Source of the DNA: Cladorhizidae sp. MBARI D1340-BT2 | Lineage: Eukaryota > Porifera > Demospongiae > Poecilosclerida > Cladorhizidae | Assembly (NCBI GenBank): GCA_028752905.1 | Contig: JAQNBH010000015.1 | Location: forward strand, 10,549,622 to 10,613,621 | Length of the DNA: 64,000 bases | Reading direction: 5' to 3' | In this document: positions 21,641 through 32,679 of the stretch, piece after piece | Position numbering within the stretch: the first letter of the stretch is position 1 | How the letters are laid out: every line of letters starts with the position of its first letter | Notes under the pieces: model-generated | Seen by the model: only the letters and a program-made list of their open reading frames with translations | Told to the model about the DNA's origin: nothing | Database searches by the model: none | Position numbers and translations under genes: made by a program

Positions 21641-22233
21641 TGTCAGGAAAAGAATCGTCATCTCTATTCCCTAACATGGCCAGTAAGCAAGAGCAAACAC
21701 AATCACAACCACAACCACACACAACCACAAAGAGGAAGCCACAGACACAGCTCTGAAGGAGAAAGACAATGAACTATTGTTAATTGTAATGATAGTATAC
21801 AGAATAGAAGATTCTAAAGGGATCTGATTGGTTGTTTGTGTCATGTGCTAGTTAGACTGTAATAGTTAGCATAAAAGGACTGGGCCAATGCCCTAAGAGA
21901 GAGAGAAAAAGAACCGAGTATAGAAAGAGAGAAACTCAAGTGGAGTGAAGGACTTGTGAGAATAGATCATTGGAATGAATATCTATATATGCTGTACACA
22001 TAGTATATAATATATATTAACTTTATATCTGAGAAGCTACAGGGTTTGGACCAGTCTCTCAAACTAAGAGACACTGGAAGAACAACTGGTCTAGATAGAT
22101 TGTCTGTGGCCCAATAGTCAGACTCAGTATCTAGGCATCACGAGGACTTACCCTTGGGTAGAGCATCTACTCTTATTACTAGTATAGGCCGAGGCAGTAA
22201 GACCTACAGAGGTAGAGGGTAATTTCCCCGACA
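21641..22233 (+). repeat. E3 3' LTR, ending inside a host exon
   Basis: TGTCAGGAAAAGAATC to TTTCCCCGACA. It contains fewer CAACCA units than the left LTR. Host sequence begins at 22234 with the first codons of a minus-strand DHRS7-like gene. Confidence 0.9.
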
Positions 22234-22270
22234 TGGCCCACAACCACACGCTGCACAGAAGAGAAAACAT
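22234..22270 (-). pseudogene. DHRS7-like exon 1, first 12 codons, cut by the E3 LTR
   Basis: The minus strand starts MFSLLCSVWLW and ends at the LTR border. The same start is MFSLLYSVWWW at 31313, where the full hydrophobic N-terminus and cofactor motif follow. Upstream sequence (22271-22650) also matches that before 31313, which shows the homology is not chance. The rest of the exon is not found beyond the retrotransposon. Confidence 0.8.
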
Positions 22271-23699
22271 TTCTCCTACACAACCTAAAATACATCGGTA
22301 GATCTCATACAGCCAAACCCCAATCCTCACAACCACATGGGTACAAGGCAACCAGGCGCGTCTAACAAGCCACACCCTCCCTACTCGTGGAAGGCTAATG
22401 TTGGCTTCCATAAACATGCGAATTTTACAGTGGAACATCCTTTATCCAGTGGAATGTTCCTTATCCAGTGGAGAATGCCTTATCTTTCACAGAAGGTGGA
22501 TTCTCTTCAACCATGAAAAAGAATGAGATCAGGAACCGAACAGCTAGATGATATTTCATCAGAGCAACTACTTATAATAGCAACCATACCCTCCACTCCA
22601 ATGAATATGGAGGGAAGGGAGCCAGGACTACAGACTGTGGCTGAATTTTTTTGTCGTTCATTTGATAATATCATCTGATAGTCTGGCTAGAGTGACTAAG
22701 TCAGTTGGCAGGAGTGTGCTACTGTGGTGTTATGTGAGAGGACAAGGTTGGAGTGAAGTTTGGGAGAGATGAATGGATGCCAAGGGAATGAGAGTGGTGT
22801 TGGTGGCTGCACTGGAAGTTGAGGATGAAACTGGAGTGAGAGCAAATGACTGAGGAGGAAAGACATGTGCTGTGTGTGGCAGGGGTTAGAAATCGGCTAG
22901 TGCCTCATGGACTTTTACTAAACCAATTTCGTTTAGAAGTACTTCTAGAGAAAGAAGATGGCTGTATCGGGGTAAGATGCGATGATATCTGATGGCGCCG
23001 ATTGGCCTAAACAGAAATAACTGTATCTGCATGCGAGAGGGATGTTTATTTAACATTCACAGCTTGTGGTCACATTGAACTCATGGCCTTTATTATTCAC
23101 CTAGCTGCTTTGTCATCCTCACCCCAATAACATAGAGCCCTTCAGAAAGGACAGTTTGCTTGATGTAAACTCAAGCACTTCATGTTTAGCTAGCAGTACA
23201 GAGTATTTCATTTTGATTGTGGACTTCACTTGCAGATGAGGTTCTACACCAAATTGTCAGGTGTCTATATAGTATGTAGCTACTTGCAGAGTTTTAGCTA
23301 ACTAGAGCAGCTTTGTACAAGCTTAATTTTTGATGCATTCCAATTTTTATCATCATGATGTGCCTGCAAGCGAGATATTTGTTAGCTTTATCATAAATTT
23401 CATAAAGATAAGTGTGACCTCATTATTTTAGAGTCAGATCACTTGGAAGGTCTGTATCTAGCTATATATCAATGTTCCAAATGAATCATCTTTATTACTG
23501 TAGTTTTACAACTTGTGAAGGAAGCCATCAAAATTCTGTATACACACAAAATAAATTAGAATGGAATAATGTACATACCAGTGGTCATTTTCTTATTGTC
23601 TTCAGTCGTTAAATTCCAACACGGTTCCCTACCCTGCATCAATCAATAACACGAGCATGATACACACTAATTACTGAAACAGATATTCCAAACTGAACA

Positions 23700-23993
23700 T
23701 CACCATTTGGCTTGAATAGGTAAGTATTGAGGGATGTACACAAACAGCAGAATTGGCTGATGAGAAATCCACACTTCCTTCAGAGAATTAGCCATGGCCA
23801 CTGTCATGAATTCTGCACATCTCTCTGTAGTGACTCTTGCATCTCCTGGTCTGCTAGGCACATCCTCATTGGTAGGTAACATCTCTCTAAAGATATTCCT
23901 CAGGAATGGACTATCCACTGGGCCCAAGACACACACAGACAGGATTGAAATATTTTTGTCGGACACTTTCATCGTCAATGTGTCAAAATAACC
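23700..23993 (-). pseudogene. S1: DHRS7-like exon 5
   Basis: The acceptor CTCAG precedes GYFDTLTMKVSDKNISILSV, then GPVDSPFLRNIFREMLPTNE, ERCAEFMTVAMANSLKEVWI and SHQPILLFVYIPQYLPIQAK before TGA. The RCxxLMxxAMxNxLKExWI ending is typical of the DHRS7 subgroup of short-chain dehydrogenases. This exon is open throughout. The copy as a whole is dead, because exon 3 has a stop and exon 4 a deletion. The CPGPVD turn is altered to CVLGPVD. Confidence 0.85.
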
Positions 23994-24126
23994 CTGAGAT
24001 GTATCGTTCCAGCACAATATAATTACATAGTTATTTTTCTCACTACATTTATAATTCCAATATTATTTTGTGTAGCTACCAAAAAAAAATCAAAGGATCA
24101 CACATATCAGGTTGTCCCCAGCAAAT

Positions 24127-24165
24127 TTATTGCATGCTTGCTATATGTGGCTGCTCCTGGGGCTC
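24127..24165 (-). pseudogene. S1: DHRS7-like exon 4, deleted
   Basis: After TTTTCTAG it reads GAPGAATY then SKHAI. Compared with the other copies, six bases between the catalytic Tyr and Lys are missing, so the YxxxK spacing is lost, and the donor site after GCAATTCAG is absent. Confidence 0.75.
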
Positions 24166-24820
24166 CTAGAAAACACAAGGACAATAAGAATAATGTTAAT
24201 TTCAACTGTATTGTCAAGATAGCCATTACAAGATTGCTTCCTATGTACAGAATGCAATGCTATTCCTGTCAATGTACAGCAATGTTTGTACCGGACATAG
24301 TTACTGATGCTAGCAAACGTTTTTATAGTAGACTTTACACAATTCATATGACATGATTTAATTTCCCTGAAGTTATCAAAATTCTTTCATCCTGACTTGG
24401 TAGAGAAGATCATTCAATGGTTTAGATGTCAGCTGTTGTTGCTTGATAGCATCTGAAACTAAGCAAATTTTACGTGGGTACATGAGTAAAGGATGCCCGG
24501 TGCAATAGGGTCACCATACAGATGACTTGGAGCAAGCCTGATTCACACTGAAGGCTATGCTTTTCCAACCAGTTCTCCCTCCAGGCATTTCTCCATGCTT
24601 TAAATCAGCCTTGCCAGGAATAAATGGAGAGACAGAAAGGCAGCACTTTTCTGAAGAAATCTATTTATATCTTGCCAGAAATTTGGTGAGTTAATGGCTC
24701 TTTGAGCACCCATGGAAGTATTCCTTTCAATTTGAACTCCATGGCAATGGTTTGAATATCCAATTCGGCTTTCAATATTCAGATGGAAGAACTTAAAAGG
24801 CAGAGGTGCATGCAACTCAC

Positions 24821-25013
24821 CAATGTTGCCGGCCACACTGCTGACCACCACCACACTGCTCTCCCCATGTTCCACCATGCTGGAAAGTACTGCCTTACTA
24901 AGGGAAATGGTGGAGAGGAGGTTCAGCTCTAGCAGAGCCTAGTCCACCTCCAGTTCTGTGAAGATGGCTTCACTACCCTGTAATCGTCCAGCATTGTTCA
25001 CCAATATGTCAAT
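24821..25013 (-). pseudogene. S1: DHRS7-like exon 3 with stop codon
   Basis: 193 nt, the same length as S4 exon 3, with flanking TAG acceptor and GTGAGT donor. It encodes IDILVNNAGRLQGSEAIFTE, then ELEVD followed by TAG where the other copies have Glu, then ALLELNLLSTISLSKAVLS and VVVVSSVAGNIG. NNAG and the catalytic Ser motif remain. Confidence 0.82.
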
Positions 25014-25363
25014 CTATGGCAAGAAGGCATTTGGCAAATATTACCATAAGTACTCTAATGAAAAAGGGATGGAAAATACAGCTTGTATGTACATACTGTC
25101 CAAAAATCAGACTGTACCACAATCTGAGCCTGTGAGGAGGGAGAATTTTAAGGTGTCCTATATTGTGAAAAGTCAACAATCTTGCATAAATTGTGTAACA
25201 TCAGCAAATATGTCTGGTACAAAGACATTAACAGAAATAGTAATCCATGCACTGCCCATGCACATCTGTACATAAAATGTGCTAGTGACCAGTCTCTACA
25301 ATGCAGTTGTACTCCAGTCATCATAACATTTTCATATTCATTGTCCTTGTGTTTTCTAGAAAT

Positions 25364-25853
25364 CCCAGGAGGACATACAGTGTGAGCGAGCATGCATGCA
25401 ATCCAGGTACCATTGGATAGTGTACTACTAGAGACACCATGATTTCTAGGACTCTGTGAAGAAGAAAAATATTTTTGTACTGAAATAATGTTCTTATAGC
25501 TGCATTAGAATTGAAAAACAGTTATTTATTGTGTTGGAATAATATATCTCAGGGTTATTTTGACACATTGAGGATGGAGGTGTCTAACAAGAACATTTCA
25601 AACCTGTCAGTGTGTCCTGGGCCAGTGAATAATTCAATCCTCATAAATCTCTTTAGAGATCTGTTGTCCACCAATGAGCATGTGCCTAGCAGACCAGGAG
25701 ATCCGAGAATCTCTGCAGAGAGATGTGCTAAACTCATGGTGGTTGCCATGGCTATTTCTCTTTAAGGAAAGTCTGTATTTCTCTTCAGCAGCCGTTTGTG
25801 TACATCTCTCTATAGTCTATACTTACCTATTCAAGAAAAATGGTGGATGTTCA
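25364..25853 (+). pseudogene. S2: DHRS7-like exons 4-5, degenerate
   Basis: The exon 4 relic after TTTTCTAG reads EIPGGHTV then a stop. Exon 5 starts at 25553 after ATCTCAG: GYFDTLRMEVSNKNISNLSV, CPGPVNNSILINLFRDLLST and ISAERCAKLMVVAMAISL, then TAA. The remainder (YSLYLPIQEKW) is shifted, and the normal TGA after the final Trp is lost. The 25150-25360 intron part and the 3' flank (25925-25975) also match the other copies. Confidence 0.8.
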
Positions 25854-26146
25854 GTTTGGAATATCTGTGTTTCAGTGATTTGGTTATTTCAGTGTGTATT
25901 ATGCTTGTGCTATTGATTGATGCAGGGTAGGGAACCATGTTGAAATTAAACAACTGAAGGCAATAAGAAAAGGACAATTGGTATGTCATTATTCCGTTAT
26001 ATTGATTTCTTTTTCAAAACCTTTTGGTCACTTGAATAACACAAATCAAAGGGAGTTGCAGGATGCCGTGAAATATATTCCCTCTCACAAAACCTTTTAA
26101 AAATTACGTCTTAATTTATTGTCGTCAATGTACTGCCTCTCAATGC

Positions 26147-26745
26147 ACTCAGTTGACATAGCATAGATTTCTTGATAATCAACTTCAATTTGCTCATTCG
26201 ACATTTCGGTTAGGTGCTATAGCCATCATCAGGAATAACCTCTTGGGAAGGCTAGAGCATCTAACTGAAATGTCAAGTGAGTAAGATTATCGAGAAAATT
26301 ATTGTGCATCTATTCACCCTGACCAATTTCAATCCAAAATTGTTTCGAATCATTCTCAAAGAAGTTAAAAAATATATATTTTCTGGAAAAGAACCACCTC
26401 TACTCCTTGCCTTCTTTGAAGCAGGGGTACTTCAAAGAAGCAGAAGTTGTCTTCTCCCTCCCAATAAAAGCGAACCTGTATGAAACAATGTAACACTGTA
26501 AATGAAACTAGAAGATCTAGTTTTAGCTTTGTACTACATAGATAGAGGATATGTGTGGTGTTATAGCAAGTGTATCTAGCAAGTGAATCCACTTTCTATA
26601 GCTAACATTAAAATCTAGCTACATAGCTCAAAAGCTAGCGATAGCTGAACCCAATGACAAAGTAGCTAGGTCAACTTGATCTGAATTTATCTTTAGATAC
26701 TAAATACCAGCTAGTTTGATATAATAATATATACATATATATGGA
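26147..26745 (+). repeat. dispersed repeat, inverted partner of 55469-56009
   Basis: About 550-600 bp aligns in reverse complement with 55469-56009, including a CTTTGAAGxxxGGGGTACTTCAAAG-type internal hairpin (near 26416), the CTAGCTACATAGCTCAAAAGC block and the GACAAAGTAGCTAGGTCAAC block. It has no coding capacity that I recognise; probably a non-autonomous mobile element. Confidence 0.75.
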
Positions 26746-27605
26746 ATATGGCTCTATAATTGGGTGAGCATTGTAGGTGAAACAAGAAGAAAGGAAAAAA
26801 AAGAGCTTTGTGTGATAATAAATGCTTGATGTGAACATTAAACGAGTATCCTGGCTCATGCAAGTACTGTAATTTCACAACGATCATATCTTTAGTAATA
26901 AAAACTGTCTAGCTACTTCTTTAATTTGGAGAGATTGGTGTTATAAGAGCCCATGAGGCACTAGCTGATGTAGCTACACCCCTGCCACACAAACATATGC
27001 CTGTAAGTTAGCTTCCCTTCTGATAACATGGAAAGTTTGCCTTGCTTGTGGTGAATTAACTCCTTCCATGTATCTGAACAGGAATACTGCAATCCAATTG
27101 ACCGGCAAATATAATGAGGAGGCAAATTGTATATACAGACCTCCTCCCCTCCTCCCCTCCCACTTCAAGCATTAGAAAAGTAAAGGGATGGTAGCCTGAA
27201 GCATGATCAGTCTGTGGTAATACAGTGTCGCATGACTTTACAAATATATAGAAGGGACTATTAGATTAGTTTTACCAAGTCAATGGGTGGAATAGCTATT
27301 AAGTTTAATGGCATGTCAAACAGACAGTTGATCACCTCTGATGCTTGTGGTGAAGAATGAAGCAAAGAAAAGGAAAAACTCCACTGCAACCAGCTCAATG
27401 TTCTAACTTCATGGACAACAGTGAGGCCAGCCTCCTGTAGGTCAGAGTTGCTAGAAGTGTTTACCTGATCACCTGTGAGTGATAACATGAGGTGTGAAGG
27501 AACCATGTCCAACTTTTCTCATATACTCACTTCTTGATGTTAATATTTGAGAATCTTGAGTGTTGGTTGTTGGTTGGGACACGAGGATTGAAAACCATAA
27601 CAACA

Positions 27606-27720
27606 GGTATTTTTCCTGATGAAGGCTAGAATATCTAGTCGAAACGTCGAGAGAATATAATTTCAAGTTGATTATTGAGAAGTTTATTGTTGTGTCAACT
27701 GAGAGTTTTGCTTTGTTTTT
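27606..27720. repeat. dispersed GTCGA/GTTTCG repeat copy
   Basis: Contains CTGATGAAGGCTAGAATATC, then TAGTCGAAACGTCGAGAG, TTTCAAGTTGATTATTGAGA and TGTCAACTGAGAGTTTTG. The same ordered phrases recur, more or less decayed, near 26160-26285, 38375-38440, 47757-48175, 51725-51900, 54560-55210 and 55870-56010. Confidence 0.7.
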
Positions 27721-28593
27721 TCAAACAACCCTCCTCCCAGAAAACATCAGCAGCAGTATCAAGCCTAGTTAGCTCCATCCAGCAATGGCTCAGTATTTCA
27801 CCAGTGATAGGTTGAAAGCTTGGTTCGATACAAACATCGTGCCACACTTGACATTCTTGCTTATGTATCTTTGGGACATCATATGAGTATATAGTTAGGC
27901 CCTGATTTTGTTGGGCCTGGATGAAGGGAATCCAGCTTTTGGGAAGAACAAGGCATATTCTCCTGTAAATTTTTGCACCCTGGCTCAGATGGTAAGGTAT
28001 ATACTTCTCTGGAACCCAGCATTAGCCTAGCCTCTAAAGTCATATATACATCACACCAATAATCATTACCTTATGGAGCTTCTATTGGATGGATGGCTAA
28101 TATGCATTTACCAGTGCTTCACACAGGATTTTTTAATTTGTGAGTATTGTGGGGGTGGCAGTGGTGGAGAAAGGTGATGAGATCTTGAAAAACTTACTTT
28201 ATACTCTGATATATATATAGATTGTATTGTAATTCAACTGCTTCCAAAAGCATCATGGTTGGGAGGTGGAATTTTTTTCCAATGGGAAACGCTATAAAGC
28301 TTTATCTTATGACTACAATAATTATGTAACCAAGGGACCTCTGAGCATACTTGATGTCAGCTTTGCCAATATAACATACTTATAATCACCTTCTCAATAA
28401 TCAACCTAATAGCTGAAAGAGTACTGACAATCTTGCCACTAGAGGCATGCTCAGGTTACATGATCTCAAGGCTCAGATTGTGTTACAGTCTGTTTTTCAG
28501 ACAGTATGTACATACAAGATGTATTTTCCATTCCTTTTTCATTGGAGTACTTGTGGTAATATTTGGTATTTGTGAAATACCTTGTTGCCATAG

Positions 28594-28830
28594 ATTGACA
28601 TATTTGGTGACAATGCTGGACGATCACAGTGTAGTGAAGCCATCTTCACAGAGCTAGAGGTGGACGAGGCTCTGCTAGAGCTGAACCTCCTCTCCACTAT
28701 CTCCCTCACCAAGGCAGTACTTCCCAGCATGGTAGAACATGGAAGAGGGGGGGGGGGAGGGAAGTGTGGTGGTGGTCAGCAGTGTGGCTGGCAAGATTGG
28801 TGGTGGTCAGCAGTGTGGCTGGCAAGATTG
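28594..28830 (+). pseudogene. S3: DHRS7-like exon 3, expanded
   Basis: The TAG acceptor is followed by IDIFGDNAGRSQCSEAIFTE and VDEALLELNLLSTISLTKAV. Then a run of 11-12 G (28747-28758) and a 31-bp tandem duplication of TGGTGGTCAGCAGTGTGGC (28771-28830) shift the frame. The exon is 237 nt instead of 193. The cofactor-site NNAG is changed to DNAG. Confidence 0.82.
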
Positions 28831-29565
28831 GTGAGTTGCGTGCACCTCTGCCTTCTAAGTTCTACCATCTAAATATATTATATTGAAAGCCGAGTTGGAT
28901 ATTCAGAACAATTGTAATGGAGTTCAAATTGAAGGAACACTTCCATGGGTGCTCTAAGCTTCCATAAACCAATTATCTCCATTTTTATTTGTTTGAATTT
29001 GTGGCCAGATATAAATAGATTTATTCAAAAGAGCGCTGCACTTCCTGTCTCTCCATTTATTCCTGGCATGGCCAGTTTAAAGCACGGAGAAAGGCCTGGA
29101 GACAGAACTGATTGGAAAAGCATAGCCCTCAGTGTGAATCAGGCTTGCTCCAAGTCATCTGTATGGTGACACTATTGCACCAGGCACATGAGTGTTTTGT
29201 ACCCACGTAAAATTTGCTTAGTTTAAGATGCTATCAAGCAACAATAGCTGACATCTAAACCATTGAATGATCTTCTCTACCAAGTCAGGATGAAAGAATT
29301 TTGATAGTAACTTCAGTCAGAACAAAGATATTAAATCCTGTCGTATGAATTGTGTAAAGTCTACTATAAAGACTTTTGCTAGTCAGTAACTATGTCCAGT
29401 ACAAACATTGCTGGACATTGACAGCAATAGCATTGCATGCTGTACATAGGAAGCAATCTTGTAATGGCTAGTATTGACAACAGAGTTGAAATAAGTAATT
29501 AGGTTGTCAGTATACAATCATCATTAAAACATCTTCTTATATAATATTGTCCTTGTGTATTCTAG

Positions 29566-29612
29566 GAGCCCCAGGAGCAGCCACACATAGTGCCAGCAAG
29601 CATGCAATTCAG
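29566..29612 (+). pseudogene. S3: DHRS7-like exon 4, catalytic Tyr replaced
   Basis: 47 nt between TTCTAG and GTACCA: GAPGAATHSASKHAIQ. The YxxxK catalytic tyrosine is His (CAT for TAC/TAT). Splice sites and length agree with S4. Confidence 0.85.
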
Positions 29613-29778
29613 GTACCACAGGATAGTAGTACTACTTCAATTTGCTGCGGACAACTTGATGTGTGTGACCCTTCGATTTTTTTTGGTAGCTACACAAAAT
29701 AATATTCTTATAAATGTAGTGAGAAGAATAACTATGTAACTAATAACTATTATATTGTGCTGGAATAATACATCTCAG

Positions 29779-30073
29779 GGTTATTTTGACACATTGATGA
29801 TGGAAGTGTCAGACAAGAACATTTCAATCCTGTCTGTGTGTCCTGGACCAGTGGATACTCCATTCCTGAGGAATATCTTTAGAGAGAAGATGTTGTCTAC
29901 CAATAAGGATGTGCCTAGCAGACCAGAAGATGCAAGAGTCACTGCAGAGAGATGCACAGAACCCATGACAGTAGCCATGGCTAGTACTTTGAAGGAAAGT
30001 GTGGATTTCTCTTCAGCCAATTCTGCTGTTTGTGTACATCTCTCAATACTTACCTATTCAAGCCAAATGGTGA
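29779..30073 (+). pseudogene. S3: DHRS7-like exon 5 with 1-nt insertion
   Basis: GYFDTLMMEVSDKNISILSV, CPGPVDTPFLRNIFREKM and ERCTEPMTVAMASTLKE, then one extra A (about 30000) shifts the frame away from the VWIS ending, which is still readable in the next frame up to TGA at 30071. Confidence 0.85.
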
Positions 30074-32047
30074 TGTTCAGTTTGGAATACCTGTGTTTCA
30101 GTCATCAGTGTGTATCATGCTTGTATTAATGATGCAGGGCAGGGAACCGTGTTGGAATTAAACGACTGAAGGCAATAAGTGGTATGTAATAATTAGCCAT
30201 TAATTTATTTGGTGTGTATACAGGATGTTGATGGCTTCCTTCACAAGTTGTAAAAACTACAGTGATAAAGATTATTCATTTGGAACATTGATATATAGCT
30301 GGATACAGACCTTACAAGTGATCTGACTCTAAAATAATGAGGTCATTCTTATCTTTATGAAATTTATGATAAAGCTAACAAATATCTCGCATGCAGGCGC
30401 ATCATGATGATAAAAATTGGAATGCATCAAAAATTAAGCGAGTACAAAGCTGCTCTAGTTACTAGCTAAAACTCGGGAAGTAGTTATATAGCTACGTACT
30501 AGACACATGACAATGTTGGTGTAGAGCCTCATCTGCAAGTGAAGTCCACAATCAAAATGAAATACTCAGTACAGCTAGCTAAACATGAAGTACTTGAGTT
30601 TACATCAAGCAAACTTTCCTTTCGGAAGTACTCTATGTTATTGGGATGAGGATGACAAAGCAGCTATGTGAATAATAAAGGCATTAATTCAATGTGACCA
30701 CATGAACTTTCAGCCGTGAATGTTAAATGAATATCCCAAAGTTTTCGTTCCTCCTCAGTCATTTCCTCTCACTCCAGTTTCATCCTCAACTTCCAGTGCA
30801 GCCACCAACACCACTCTCATTCCCTTGGCATCCATCCATCCATCCCTCCCAAACTTCACTCCAACCTAGTCCTCTCACATAAACACAGTAGCACACTCCT
30901 GCCAACTGACTTAGTCACTCTAACCAGACTGACTATCCACCAACCAGATGTCGTTATCAAATGAAGGACCAAAAAAATTCAGCTACAGTCTGTAGTCCTG
31001 GCTCCCTTCCCTCCATATTCATTGGAGTGAAGGATATGGTTGGTATTAATTCTGTATAAGTATATAGTTGCTAGGTCTCTGATCTTGTGTGCATGAGGAA
31101 GAAATACCATATAGCTGTTAGGTTCCTGATCTCGTTGTTTTTCGTGGTCAAAGAGAATCCACCTTCTGTGAAAGATAGGCATGCTCCACTGGATAAGGAG
31201 ATAAAGGACGTTCCACTGTAAAATCGCCGTAGCCCCAGGGAGGGTGTGGCTCGCTAGACATGCCGTGTGGGTGTGAAATATTAGGGTTTGGCTCTAGGTT
31301 GCGGAAGGAGACATGTTTTCTCTTCTGTACAGCGTGTGGTGGTGGATCATACTGCTCCTCTCTGTTGGGTTTGTGGTGTGTACGATAGTGTTAGCCAGGT
31401 CTGACTGTGACCTTTTGCTGAGCTTGTTCTGTAAATGTGGTAAGAAGCCAGGCAAGGTTCTATTTGGTAAGGTTATATGGGTTACAGGAGCTTCCAGTGG
31501 CATACAGGGGAGAGCCTTTGCTATGCTCTGGCCAAGTATGGAGCTGTGCTTATTCTTTCATCCAGGAGGGAGCCAGAACTTGATCGGGTACTTCTGCGAT
31601 GCAGAGGTAATCACATTAATGCCTACCAATATAGAATATGCCACCATAATTCATTAGCTTTGTATTCAACTAAATTTCAACTAAATTTTCATGTCACACC
31701 GATTTTTTACGATTTTTTACAGCGGTATTTTGTCGGTATTTTGTAGGGAGATATAATTTGCTTTTTTGTGGATTAGGCCTTGCAAATTTGTAAAAAAAAT
31801 ATTGGGGGGGATTCTAGGAAAGATGCTTGGTTTTCCAATAAAGGATTGCTAGATAAAATTGTGCATGGATATTTACGTGCAATACAGTTAGCTGATTTTA
31901 TGCCACTTATGCTTTATATTTCTCCTTCACATTACAGAACTTTCTCCAGAGATATCCAAAGAGAAGCACATGGTGCTCCCCATGGACTTGATTGAAAGGG
32001 ATAAACACTCGAGCCTTGTAGAGAGAGTATTGAAGAAATTTGATAAA

Positions 32048-32679
32048 GTTAGCCACAAGTAATAATCATTCATATTTGCAAGGCAACCAAGTTCCTCTGG
32101 TACTCTAAGTGGGAGGAGGAAAATTGTAAGGAATTATATTAGCTTGATAGCCTCGTCATCAGTGATTCAATATAATTATGATGAAAGGACCTAGTCTTCT
32201 GGGCAACTCTCTTTGACCTCTCACATTGGAAGAAAACTGTCTGGACCTGCCTATATTATGAGATGGCAGTAGAATGTGCTGATTAGTAATAAAGAGGCTG
32301 AGTCAATCAAAGAAACATGCATGTATTTGTTTTGTGACAGTTAGCTATCTGATTGGGCTGTCATGTCCCTGTCACTGAACAACATCAGTAGTTTATGGGA
32401 CTAAGGTCTGGCCTGCAAGACTAAAGGACCTCTGAGCTTATTTGATTGTCACTTTACCAAGGAATCCTTAGCAAACGATTTCTAATAACAAACACTGATT
32501 TTGGATAGACAAGGTCTACTCGCCTAGTCTTAAATTTCTATCTTGTTTGTCTGATTTTCAGGAGTGGGTAAGAACCTGGCAATATGTACAACTTGCCATT
32601 GCTTTCCCCACCTTGGAGGACATGGAAACATTATTTGGCTGATTTTTTGCCAAATGCTTATGAATCCTTCTTCCTATAG
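32048..32679 (+). other. S4 intron 2
   Basis: Donor GTTAGC is weak; acceptor TTCCTATAG. It contains no other feature I can support. Confidence 0.6.

Larger units (their letters stand above)
10159..22233 (+). mobile_element. E3: Gmr1-type LTR retrotransposon carrying nested insertions
   Basis: LTRs lie at 10159-10740 and 21641-22233. After removing the inserts (11073-11511 and 13968-19822) about 5.8 kb remains, in the order LTR, primer site, gag, protease, integrase, RT, RNase H, purine tract, LTR. Integrase lies before RT. Stops and frameshifts occur in gag, integrase and RT. No target-site duplication is visible; the right junction cuts a DHRS7-like first exon while the left junction is in unrelated DNA, which suggests later rearrangement or deletion. 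Confidence 0.9.
22234..25136 (-). repeat. left arm of a large inverted duplication
   Basis: Read on the minus strand this segment aligns along its length with 28466-31349. Matches include exon 3 to exon 5 of a DHRS7-like copy, the downstream phrase with GGGAACCGTGTTGGAATT, a shared block around 22560-22650 / 31000-31020, and the start of a further first exon. Similarity is clear by eye but with many substitutions and indels, so the duplication is not recent. Confidence 0.85.
25137..28465. other. spacer of the inverted duplication
   Basis: It holds a partial third copy of DHRS7-like exons (S2), a dispersed repeat (26147-26745) that recurs inverted at 55469-56009, and copies of a GTTTCG-containing repeat. 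Otherwise I see no gene. Confidence 0.6.
28466..31349 (+). repeat. right arm of the large inverted duplication
   Basis: Partner of 22234-25136. It contains S3 exons 3-5 and ends within exon 1 of S4, at the point corresponding to where the E3 LTR cuts the left arm. The right arm continues into an intact exon 1, so the apparent outer limit of homology is set by the retrotransposon. Confidence 0.85.

Noticed and set aside
22730..22880. Possible coding segment on the plus strand near VRGQGWSEVW
   Set aside because: It has stops in frame and recurs as the inverted arm near 30760-30910 without conservation of a frame; treated as duplicated non-coding DNA.
25511..25765. S2 as a functional short dehydrogenase
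   Set aside because: It lacks cofactor and catalytic exons and has a premature stop; only exon 5 and a relic of exon 4 are present.
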